DNA of 13,370 nucleotides from positions 1 through 13,370 of the forward strand of contig JAGHCS010000184.1 in NCBI GenBank assembly GCA_021160355.1, read 5' to 3'. Shown piece after piece: positions 1 to 7,067 of the stretch. Below the pieces are notes generated by a model. That model was not told the origin of the DNA and made no database searches. It saw only the letters and a program-made list of their open reading frames with translations. The translations under genes were made by a program, and so were the position numbers. Position 1 is the first letter of the stretch, and every line of letters begins with the position of its first letter. The DNA is from Candidatus Cloacimonadota bacterium. Lineage in GTDB: Bacteria; Cloacimonadota; Cloacimonadia; JGIOTU-2.

Positions 1-3
1 ATA

Positions 4-1116
4 ATGGATAATCCGAGAATTTTTCATATAGATACTTCGAGAACCTGGAGAGGTGGACAGCGTCAGGTTGCATATCTTATGACAGAATTGAAAAAAAGCA
101 ATCTCTGGACTCATCTTGTATGCCAGCCGGGATCAAAACTTGCTGAATTTTGTAAGACAATGCAACTCTCATTTTCGGAAATTCTTATGCGCGGAGAGCT
201 CGATTTCATTTCAGCATATAAAATTTCGAAACTTCTAATAAAATTTGAAGCTCATATTCTGCATGTTCATACTGCACATGGACTTTCAATTGGACTCTTA
301 TCGAAATTATTCTATCCCAAAATCAAACTTATATACACGAAAAGAGTCGCATATCAGATGAAGAATAATGTTATGAGCGCTTTTAAATATCGAAATTCAT
401 ATTTGAACAAGATTGTTTGTATATCTGAATATATTAGAAATTCAATGAAAGACCAGGGAATCAATGAAGAAAAACTCTTAGTCATTACGAGTGGCATTAT
501 ACTTCCGGAAGTCCAACCTTTAGATAAATCAGCATTTAAGATGAAATACTCAATCCCCCAAAATAGCTTTATTATTACGACAATTGCTTCGTTAGAAAAA
601 AACAAGGGATATATAAATCTAATTAATGCAGCACAGTATGTACTTAATCATGATAAAGACATCCATTTCCTGGCTCTGGGAAAAGGCAAACATGAAGCAG
701 AACTTAGAAAAAAAGTTAATAATATGGGATTATCTGATCATTTTCATTTCCTGGGATTCCAAGAGGATACACTCTCATTTTTACACATTTCTGATCTTTT
801 TGTGCTTCCATCTCGGGAAGAAGGGCTTGGTTCATCAATCCTGGATGCACAAGCTGTGGGAGTTCCCGTTATTGCTACTAAAACTGGTGGGATTCCCGAG
901 TTGATCGAACATAACGTGAATGGGATACTCGTTGCTGTTGACGATTCAATACAATTAGCAAAAAAAATTCTTGAACTGAAGCAAAATCCTCAATTGATGC
1001 AAAAACTTTCTGATGCTGCGCGAATATCAGTACAAAAGTTTTCAATTCATAAAACTATAGAATCATATATTGATTTGTATCATTTTCTTATGAAAACAAA
1101 TCCTTTATCAGTATGA
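4..1116 (+). CDS. GT4 family glycosyltransferase
   Basis: Predicted cytoplasmic retaining glycosyltransferase (GT-B fold, GT4) that moves a sugar from a nucleotide-sugar to a surface-glycan acceptor; donor and acceptor cannot be read from sequence. The 370-residue length fits the family. The N-terminal half opens with a beta strand followed by the glycine-rich TSRTWRGGQRQ segment (residues 11-21), usual for GT4 acceptor domains. The donor-binding half shows SLEKNKGY (196-203), a GKGKHEAEL strand-turn (227-235), and SREEGLGSSILDAQA (270-284), the E-x7-E nucleotide-sugar motif. The second acidic position is Asp281 rather than Glu, a conservative variant. Only three bases precede the ATG, so its ribosome site is not visible, but the protein start matches the usual family N-terminus. 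It is the first visible gene of the + operon; its stop overlaps the next start by ATGA (1113-1116). Family call is firm, substrate unknown. Confidence 0.9.
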   Translation: MDNPRIFHIDTSRTWRGGQRQVAYLMTELKKSNLWTHLVCQPGSKLAEFCKTMQLSFSEILMRGELDFISAYKISKLLIKFEAHILHVHTAHGLSIGLLSKLFYPKIKLIYTKRVAYQMKNNVMSAFKYRNSYLNKIVCISEYIRNSMKDQGINEEKLLVITSGIILPEVQPLDKSAFKMKYSIPQNSFIITTIASLEKNKGYINLINAAQYVLNHDKDIHFLALGKGKHEAELRKKVNNMGLSDHFHFLGFQEDTLSFLHISDLFVLPSREEGLGSSILDAQAVGVPVIATKTGGIPELIEHNVNGILVAVDDSIQLAKKILELKQNPQLMQKLSDAARISVQKFSIHKTIESYIDLYHFLMKTNPLSV

Positions 1117-2081
1117 AAAAATTAAAGATTTTACAGGTCGGACCAGGGAAAAAAGAATTAAGGACAGAATTTTATATAAAAAAGGAATTTAAACTACTTG
1201 GTCATTCCGTGTTGACCTTCAACGATATAAAGATATATAATCTATTATCTTTCCTGTCTCACATATTCTTTCGAATAATAACTTATCTTTTCAATCCGGA
1301 CCTGATTATATATTCAAAAGCTAAAAAAATCTCTATTGCAAATTTCCAATGGGCGAATAAAAAATATACGACCATAATGTGGTACTTTGATATACAAGTT
1401 CACTTCCAGAATTCAATCCTAGAAAGAGCCAGAAGAGTGGATATATTCTATATAACTAATATCGGACAAATCCCATTTCTGACACAAAATGGAGTAAATG
1501 CTCGGTATCTCCCCCAGGCATGTTATACTGATTATTCTTACAAAAGTAATAATAGAGAATATTTGTATGATGTAAGTTTCATTGGTAATAACAATAAACA
1601 CATGGGAATGAGAGAAATGCTGCTCAAGCAAGTTTCGGAATATTATGATCTCCACTTATGGGGAAAACGCTGGGAAACAGGCACAACTTATACTTCTCAT
1701 GAGAGAATTTTTGGAGAAAAATATGCAAATGTATGCATAAGATCAAAAATAGTTCTTGATATAAAATCTTATGAATATTGCTTGCTCGCGAATGGATATT
1801 TTTCCAATAGAGTGTTTATAACTCTTGGGTATGGCGGATTCCTCCTTTCTCAGAAGGTTAAGAGAAAGGACGAAATTTTTGAAGATGGGAAACATCTCGT
1901 TTATTTTGAAACTCAAGATGAGTTAATCGAGCTCATTGGATACTATCTTTCTCATGATGAAGAAAGAGAAAAGATAGCTCGGCAGGGCAAGGAATATGTA
2001 CTGCAAAATCACACGTATAGAATTAGGATTGCTCAGATTCTTGACGATATAAAGCATATCCAAAACCAAAGATTCAAATGA
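1113..2081 (+). CDS. CgeB-like glycosyltransferase
   Basis: 322-residue protein resembling the CgeB/spore-protein-like glycosyltransferases (GT-B fold with a C-terminal Glyco_trans_1_2-type domain), presumably adding a sugar to a surface polymer in the cytoplasm. The N-terminal domain starts KILQVGPG and includes the MWYFDIQVHF stretch typical of the family. The C-terminal half contains YDVSFIGN (near residue 153), the LWGKRW segment, an R-V-F-ITLGYGGFLLS block, and the family-typical run from EIFEDGKHLVYF to LSHDEEREKIARQGKEYV ending in HTYRIR. Start is by ATGA overlap with the preceding GT4 gene and there is no obvious Shine-Dalgarno, so translation is probably coupled. Its stop in turn overlaps the next ATG by four bases. 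Substrate cannot be deduced. CgeB itself is named from Bacillus spore-crust maturation, but here the context is envelope glycan, not sporulation. Confidence 0.82.
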   Translation: MKKLKILQVGPGKKELRTEFYIKKEFKLLGHSVLTFNDIKIYNLLSFLSHIFFRIITYLFNPDLIIYSKAKKISIANFQWANKKYTTIMWYFDIQVHFQNSILERARRVDIFYITNIGQIPFLTQNGVNARYLPQACYTDYSYKSNNREYLYDVSFIGNNNKHMGMREMLLKQVSEYYDLHLWGKRWETGTTYTSHERIFGEKYANVCIRSKIVLDIKSYEYCLLANGYFSNRVFITLGYGGFLLSQKVKRKDEIFEDGKHLVYFETQDELIELIGYYLSHDEEREKIARQGKEYVLQNHTYRIRIAQILDDIKHIQNQRFK

Positions 2082-3106
2082 AGATATTAATAGTCCATAC
2101 TGCTTTCCTTGGTGATGTAATATTGATCACTCCGCTTATTAGGACAGTAAAAAAACTCTTCCCCAACAGTATTCTTGATGTACTTGTTATCCCCCAAACG
2201 TATGAAGTGCTGCAACATAACCCATATATTAATGAAATACTAGTTTTCGATAAAAGAAAAAATAAAATCCTAAATTTTTTAAAGACATTATTTCTGCTAA
2301 GAAAAAAACAATATGATATCGCATTACTTCCGCACAGCTCCATGACTACCTCTTTCCTAATATTTCTATCTCATATAAAAAAAAGGATCGGATTTAAAAG
2401 ATGGTTATCATCATTATTACTGACACATAGAATTCCATTCAGGAACGCAATTCATCGTATAGAGAAAAATCTTGACCTGCTCAAACCATTTTCTGCGGAG
2501 ATATTTGATATTCAAACTGAATTATTTCCTGATGCTGAGGATTTTGAAAAAGCTGAGAGCTTACTTTCGGAACTTGATCCGGTTAAAAAAAAGATTGCAT
2601 TTGCTCCAGGTTCAGTATGGTATACTAAAAGATGGTTGGAGACCTATTATAAAGAACTCGCACAAAAGCTTATTGAAGCTGGCTTCTCTATCATATTAGT
2701 AGGCAGTCCCGAAGAGAAAGAACTTTGTGATAAGATAAAACCGACGAGTGATGCACTTAATTTCGCAGGAAACACTACGGTTCTGGAATCAGCAGCAATT
2801 TTGAAAAATTGTGATCTGCTCATATGCAATGATTGCGGAGCACTTCATATTGCGAACGCTATGGAAACGGATGTCTTTGCAATTTTCGGTCCAACTGTCA
2901 AGCAGATTGGATATTTTCCTTATAGAGAGAACGACTTCATTTTTGAAACTGACATTCCCTGTCGTCCCTGCGGAAGCCATGGACGGATGAAATGTCCTCT
3001 TGAGCATCATAATTGTATGAAATTAATTAAACCTGAAAAGGTGTTCCTCAAAGTCATTAATTATTTCGAAAAATCTATAGATCGCTTGTTAACGAAACAA
3101 GAGTAG
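2078..3106 (+). CDS. waaF: GT9 LPS heptosyltransferase (WaaF-like)
   Basis: GT9 ADP-heptose:LPS heptosyltransferase-like protein, 342 residues, expected to add a heptose to the lipooligosaccharide inner core on the cytoplasmic face. Visible motifs: N-terminal LGD (11-13) after a hydrophobic strand; FAPGSVWYTKRW (175-186) starting the donor domain; NFAGNTTVLESAAIL (228-242); and NDCGALHIANAM (251-262), where most relatives have D-S-G, so Cys253 replaces Ser. A four-Cys tail (C295, C298, C306, C313: CRPCG...KCP...NCM) is typical of heptosyltransferase II-like proteins. Overlaps the preceding gene by ATGA; a 160-bp gap follows. Two A8 runs (2377-2384 and 2585-2592) lie inside the frame. The presence of this gene implies an LPS-type outer membrane. 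Family is firm; heptosyltransferase II as opposed to another GT9 is probable only. Confidence 0.87.
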   Translation: MKILIVHTAFLGDVILITPLIRTVKKLFPNSILDVLVIPQTYEVLQHNPYINEILVFDKRKNKILNFLKTLFLLRKKQYDIALLPHSSMTTSFLIFLSHIKKRIGFKRWLSSLLLTHRIPFRNAIHRIEKNLDLLKPFSAEIFDIQTELFPDAEDFEKAESLLSELDPVKKKIAFAPGSVWYTKRWLETYYKELAQKLIEAGFSIILVGSPEEKELCDKIKPTSDALNFAGNTTVLESAAILKNCDLLICNDCGALHIANAMETDVFAIFGPTVKQIGYFPYRENDFIFETDIPCRPCGSHGRMKCPLEHHNCMKLIKPEKVFLKVINYFEKSIDRLLTKQE

Positions 3107-3268
3107 AATATTATTATGAATGTTTTTAATAACGTACCTCAGCTCAATTCTCCAACGATCAGGCATCTTAGTATTGATAATACCCTTCTTGAAAAGCGTA
3201 TCTTTATTGACATCAAATAAATGATTCTTTCTTTTCAATTGATTAAATCGAGCATATGAAGGAAGCAT
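3089..3268 (-). other. Possible 59-residue open frame or gene remnant in intergenic gap
   Basis: The 160 bp between two + strand genes (3107-3266) holds no clear regulatory structure. On the - strand an uninterrupted 59-codon frame (ATG at 3268-3266, stop at 3091-3089) fills the whole gap. It reads plausibly as protein (for example KMPDRWRIELRYVIKN in its second half) and is rich in Lys, Asn and Ile like the neighbours. On the + strand a 34-codon frame (3116-3220) also exists. I recognise neither product and no Shine-Dalgarno supports the - strand start. It may be a degraded remnant of a gene once inserted in the operon, or chance in AT-rich DNA. It is the only break in an otherwise overlapping operon, so an internal promoter for the next gene could also lie here, although I cannot point to one. 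Confidence 0.25.
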
Positions 3269-4361
3269 GTATAAAATTCTTTTTGATATAACTCAAGAAT
3301 ATTATTGGCACAGTTTAAAGCCGATATATGAACAATTTGCTAATGATAAGAATTACAAATTATTGTTCAGAATAGGTAAAAACCAAAAAAGGTTTCTCTA
3401 TTTTTTTCTTATCTCACAGAAAAAAAGGATCGAAAAAAATTTTTCTAAACTGGGATATCACATAACGAATGATACCCATTGCTTTGATGTTGTTTTCTGT
3501 GGCTCTCCTTTAAGTAAGCCCGAAAAATATGGAACAGCAATACTCTGTAATGTTGATCACGGACCCGGCATCAAGACTCTCAGATATAGGCATTTTCTGA
3601 AACAACCCGACACACATTATCATTGTTTCATCGAAGGTAAATATCGTATTGACAAATTTAAAAAATATGGTTTAGATAAAATTGAGTTCCTCCATGATGT
3701 GGGTTTACCAAAACTTGATGTGCTATTTGATGGTACTTATAAAAGAAAAACGCTTATTAAAAAATTCAATCTTGATCCGAAGAAAAAAATCATACTCTAC
3801 GCTCCTTCATACAAGCCAACATCAATTTTTACTATTGGTAAAGAGGTTGTTTCCCTTTCACGTAAATATAATCTTATTGTTAAATTACATCCCTACAGTT
3901 GGACTGGGAAATATGCATCCCATTCTCAACATAGATTTTTTGAAAAAGTCAAAACAAAATATCCAGATTTCATATTAGTGCCTAAAGAGCATCATAATAT
4001 CCTTCCCTACATTTTCATTGCGGATACGATGATAAGCGACGGTTCAAGCGTGATTAATGAATTTCTTGCTTTGGAGCGCTGCGGTATTATTGTTGATCTT
4101 CCTGACGATATCTTAAAGCATCATGATGGACAATCGATCCTTGAAGATAAATCTTCGGAATGGCTAAAGGATTCTTTCGTTCATGTAACATCCGGTTCAG
4201 AGCTGGAATGTGCTGTCGAAGAAGCACTTAATCCTTCACCTGAAAGAAGGAATAGAATAAAAAAAGACAAGGAGTATATATTTTCCTACACCGATTCTTC
4301 ATCAGCCCGAAGAGTAAAAGAAACTATTGAAAAATTACTACAAAAAGGCGATCATAAATGA
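3267..4361 (+). CDS. CDP-glycerol glycerophosphotransferase-like protein (TagF/TagB type)
   Basis: 364-residue protein matching the CDP-glycerol:poly(glycerophosphate) glycerophosphotransferase family, which transfers a polyol- or alcohol-phosphate from a CDP donor to a surface polymer at the cytoplasmic membrane. Motifs in order: YKILFDIT N-terminus (2-9), DHGPGIKT (97-104, equivalent of the HG motif), LYAPSYKP (177-184), VKLHPY (205-210) and ISDGSSVINEF (256-266, the S/TD-x-SS segment). The His-Gly, His-Pro and Asp-x-Ser-Ser elements are those linked to CDP-donor binding and catalysis in TagF. It is a single domain without transmembrane segments. GAAGGA lies just before the ATG with a short spacer. 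Stop overlaps the next ATG by four bases, and that gene makes a CDP-activated compound, so the pair probably work in sequence. In a diderm the product is more likely an LPS or capsule decoration than wall teichoic acid. The actual group transferred is unknown. Confidence 0.83.
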   Translation: MYKILFDITQEYYWHSLKPIYEQFANDKNYKLLFRIGKNQKRFLYFFLISQKKRIEKNFSKLGYHITNDTHCFDVVFCGSPLSKPEKYGTAILCNVDHGPGIKTLRYRHFLKQPDTHYHCFIEGKYRIDKFKKYGLDKIEFLHDVGLPKLDVLFDGTYKRKTLIKKFNLDPKKKIILYAPSYKPTSIFTIGKEVVSLSRKYNLIVKLHPYSWTGKYASHSQHRFFEKVKTKYPDFILVPKEHHNILPYIFIADTMISDGSSVINEFLALERCGIIVDLPDDILKHHDGQSILEDKSSEWLKDSFVHVTSGSELECAVEEALNPSPERRNRIKKDKEYIFSYTDSSSARRVKETIEKLLQKGDHK

Positions 4362-5107
4362 CTTCCATCAAAACAGCGATAATACTTGCAGCAGGTCGCG
4401 GATCGAGATTGAAAGAACAAACTCTTGAAAAACCGAAACCGATGACTCTTGTGAATAACGTTACTATAATCGACAATCTAATCCAGGAATTACATAGTCA
4501 AAAAATAAAAGACATCGTAGTAGTTACAGGTTATATGTCAGATAAACTGGAAAAACATCTACAAGATTTTCATAAAAACACCAACATTATCTTCGTCGAA
4601 AATGAGCTCTATAATTCAACAAACAACATATATTCATTATGGCTGGCTAAAGACTATATGGAAAACGGATTCTTTTTATTTGAAGCTGATGTTTTTTGCT
4701 ATGAATCCTTAATAAGTGAATTAGTACATTCCCCTCATCATAACCTGATCGTTGTGGACAGATTTCAAAAAAGTATGGATGGTACTGTAGTAGAGCTGAC
4801 CGGCGATGGCTTGGTAAAGGAGATGTATTTAAAAAGACATCAGGGTAAAGAATTTTCTTTTTATCAGAAATACAAAACAGTAAATTTCTACAAATTGAGC
4901 GGATATTATTCACAGAAATATTTTATCCCTAAGATGGAAAATCACATTAAGCGTGATGATGTTAATGTATTTTATGAACAGATCATTAAGGAAGATATCG
5001 ACGAAGGACATTCATTTTATGCATTAGAAACAGGTGATAATCGATGGTGGGAGATTGATACACCAGAGGATCTCGAGAAAGCAAGATCAATGTTTAATGA
5101 AAAATAA
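4358..5107 (+). CDS. LicC/PntC-like CTP:phospho-alcohol cytidylyltransferase
   Basis: 249-residue nucleotidyltransferase of the LicC-like group; these enzymes join CTP and a phosphorylated small alcohol (phosphocholine in LicC, 2-aminoethylphosphonate in PntC) to make a CDP or CMP donor. Evidence: ILAAGRGSRL (9-18) plus EKPKPM (24-29) form the nucleotide loop; YNSTNNIYSLWLAKDY (85-100) is the characteristic substrate and nucleotide segment of LicC relatives; FEADVF (108-113) gives the metal-binding Asp; KTVNFYKLS (173-181) and WWEIDTPEDL (230-239) provide the C-terminal signature including a second metal ligand. Sugar-1-phosphate transferases share the first motif but usually not the NSTNNIYSL and WEIDTPEDL pair. 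Preceded by AAGG about ten bases before the ATG; overlaps the glycerophosphotransferase-like gene by ATGA and the peptidase gene by 11 bp. No choline kinase or phosphonate genes are visible here, so the substrate is open. Confidence 0.8.
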   Translation: MTSIKTAIILAAGRGSRLKEQTLEKPKPMTLVNNVTIIDNLIQELHSQKIKDIVVVTGYMSDKLEKHLQDFHKNTNIIFVENELYNSTNNIYSLWLAKDYMENGFFLFEADVFCYESLISELVHSPHHNLIVVDRFQKSMDGTVVELTGDGLVKEMYLKRHQGKEFSFYQKYKTVNFYKLSGYYSQKYFIPKMENHIKRDDVNVFYEQIIKEDIDEGHSFYALETGDNRWWEIDTPEDLEKARSMFNEK

Positions 5108-6848
5108 AAGATTTATTGTATTATTCTGCTTTTTCCTTGGAATATTAACAGCTCCCCTTATCGCAGAGAATGAGTGGACAGTTCTCGTCTATATTGCTGC
5201 CGATAACAGTTTGAGCCAGCAATCCTTTGTAGATATCAATGAAATGGAAGCTGTTGCCGATAACGATTCAGTGACTTTTATCATACAGGTTGACCCATTA
5301 AATGATCCGAATTATCCCCCTTATTTCACGACAAGCAGAAGATATTTGATTCAGCATGATACCAATCCGGATTCGATCGGTTCGAAACTTTTAAAAGATC
5401 TTGGTGAGATCAATTCTGCTGCCCCTCAAACTCTTGTAGATTTTGCAAACTGGGGTTTTGGCTACGCTCCGGCAAAAAAGAGAATGCTCATCATATGGGA
5501 TCATGGAAATGGCTGGACCAAAGATGACGATCTCGTAAAATGGGTATGTTATGATACCTATTTTGGTGATAGAATGAGTGTCTCGGAAGGTGAACTGAAA
5601 CAAGCAATCTCTTCGATAGATTATTCATTGGATATTCTTGTTTTTGATGCGTGTCTCATGCAGACAACAGAAGTAATTTCAGAAATCTATGAATACTGTG
5701 ATATTGTTGCCGGCTCGGAATTTACTGTGCCCATCGATGGTATATTTTATGGAGCTGAAGCCGGTACTGCATGTTCTCAGTATGGACTCTTTAATTATAT
5801 GGTGGACAATCCTATTTGCTCACCAAACGAACTTTCTGAAGAACTCGTGATCCGATATATAAACTCGTATACTACAAACTGTCAATGGGGATCAACAATA
5901 TCATTTTCTACTATTGAAATGAATGATTATTCAGTTTATTTAAGCAAGCTGAGAGAATTTACAAGAACCTACTCTGGCACTAATTATAATGATCTCTACC
6001 ATAATGCCTATGCAAACTGCTTTCACGTCAGCGGAAATAATTTAGATCTTTGGGAATTCTTCAACGAAGTTTCTTCTCTTAATAAAGATGCACAAGCAGC
6101 GGCAGAGGATATTGCTTCTCTGGTTGATTCAATGACTGTTGCATTCAGTGCTCTTTACCAGGATGTTCTGTATCCTCAACTTGGAAGAATGAGCGTATAT
6201 TTTCCCCCGACACTTTATTATTTCAATTGGGAGTTGTATTACAATTTAGATTTCAATGATCTTACGGAATGGGATAGATTTCTCAGCTACTATATAGGTA
6301 ATTTTTCAGATAAGCCCATCATTGAAGATTTTTCTGTTACATCAGTAAGTGAAATAGTAAATTTCTCATGGGAAGTTGTCGCTACAACTGATCTGTCTTA
6401 TAGCTTATATTATAAAGTGAGTCAGGACACAGAATTCATTGAAATACAGGATTCTACTATTACTCATGCGACAAGTTATTCAACATCGTTTGACACAGGT
6501 GATTATGAGTTCAAGCTTCAAGCAATCGATGAGTTTGGGAACTCATCATCTGTTACTGAATCCCATTTTATTTCAAATGGTAACATATTCAGATATTATC
6601 CAAATCCATTTAATGCAAATACCTATATTAATGGAAAATTTCTTGTCACAATTAAGGATCATTCAAACGCAAAGATATCAATTTATAATCTTGCAGGTGA
6701 GTTGATTGACGAAATAAAAATTGATGGCACAACTAATGGTACTATTGAGGTGAATTATATTCCTGAGAATGTCTCTTCCGGCATCTATTTTTGTCTACTC
6801 AAATCAGGAGACACATTAGCGACGATCAAACTAGCTGTTATCCGCTGA
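5097..6848 (+). CDS. Secreted clostripain-like (C11) cysteine peptidase with Por sorting domain
   Basis: 583-residue exported peptidase. I take ATG 5097 as start because it is followed directly by a signal peptide (Lys/Arg, then hydrophobic FIVLFCFFLGILTAPLIA, probable cleavage after Ala23); the longer frame from 5034 would bury this. Residues ~24-400 are a C11 domain: WTVLVYIAADNSL, then IIWDHGNGW with catalytic His136, and VFDACLMQ with catalytic nucleophile Cys186, the His/Cys dyad order of caspase-like clan CD. C11 enzymes typically cut after Arg or Lys and often mature by self-cleavage. Residues ~405-493 look like a fibronectin type III-like beta domain. Residues ~498-583 begin YYPNPFNANTYI and continue with SIYNLAGELI and SSGIYFCLL, a type A Por secretion sorting domain, so the protein is probably secreted by a type IX-like route and anchored or released at the surface. 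Overlaps the cytidylyltransferase gene by 11 bp, last in the operon. Confidence 0.9.
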   Translation: MKNKRFIVLFCFFLGILTAPLIAENEWTVLVYIAADNSLSQQSFVDINEMEAVADNDSVTFIIQVDPLNDPNYPPYFTTSRRYLIQHDTNPDSIGSKLLKDLGEINSAAPQTLVDFANWGFGYAPAKKRMLIIWDHGNGWTKDDDLVKWVCYDTYFGDRMSVSEGELKQAISSIDYSLDILVFDACLMQTTEVISEIYEYCDIVAGSEFTVPIDGIFYGAEAGTACSQYGLFNYMVDNPICSPNELSEELVIRYINSYTTNCQWGSTISFSTIEMNDYSVYLSKLREFTRTYSGTNYNDLYHNAYANCFHVSGNNLDLWEFFNEVSSLNKDAQAAAEDIASLVDSMTVAFSALYQDVLYPQLGRMSVYFPPTLYYFNWELYYNLDFNDLTEWDRFLSYYIGNFSDKPIIEDFSVTSVSEIVNFSWEVVATTDLSYSLYYKVSQDTEFIEIQDSTITHATSYSTSFDTGDYEFKLQAIDEFGNSSSVTESHFISNGNIFRYYPNPFNANTYINGKFLVTIKDHSNAKISIYNLAGELIDEIKIDGTTNGTIEVNYIPENVSSGIYFCLLKSGDTLATIKLAVIR

Positions 6849-7067
6849 TTTTACTGTGCACAACTTGTGGATAACTCGCATTTTCATTAACGTCAAATTG
6901 CTAATCGGCTATTATTGTGCAAGTTATGAATTTTTGGTAAATTTGTGTGAGGTGCATAATAATTTTATCCCAATTAAATTAGAACTTCTTATATAACAGT
7001 AAGTTAGGAGAAAAACCCTCATTTGCTCGAAGGATTTTGGGCACAAATTTTGCTATAGAAAATTGAG
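6849..7067. other. Convergent intergenic region, no gene
   Basis: 219 bp between the converging peptidase and FAD-oxidoreductase genes. No frame here looks coding. The left part contains TGTGCACA (6855-6862, perfect 8-bp palindrome), a CACAA-C-TTGTG inverted repeat (6859-6869) and a DnaA-box-like 9-mer, with further TGTGC and GTGCATAA variants around 6915 and 6952. The right part is AT-rich; AATTTT-gctatag-AAAATT (7046-7064) could form only a weak AT-only hairpin just after the - strand stop codon. I see no GC-rich stem with T-run, so how transcription ends from either side is not evident. Confidence 0.6.
6866..6874 (-). promoter_or_regulatory. Perfect DnaA-box sequence
   Basis: The 9-mer TGTGGATAA is the exact complement of the consensus DnaA box TTATCCACA. 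It overlaps a short CACAA-C-TTGTG inverted repeat and sits 11 bases after TGTGCACAA, which differs from the box at two positions. A lone box is expected by chance now and then, and there is no replication gene in the window, so function as an origin or DnaA-titration site is only a possibility. Confidence 0.3.

Noticed and set aside
3116..3220. 34-codon + strand open frame after the heptosyltransferase
   Set aside because: Short, no Shine-Dalgarno, no recognisable feature; the opposite strand reads at least as well.
5034..5096. Upstream start for the peptidase adding 21 residues
   Set aside because: The added residues are polar and come from the coding region of the cytidylyltransferase, and they would place the hydrophobic signal segment away from the N-terminus.
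7046..7064. AATTTT-gctatag-AAAATT as a terminator for the - operon
   Set aside because: The stem is only six A/T pairs with no GC and no T-run; it is too weak to call a terminator.
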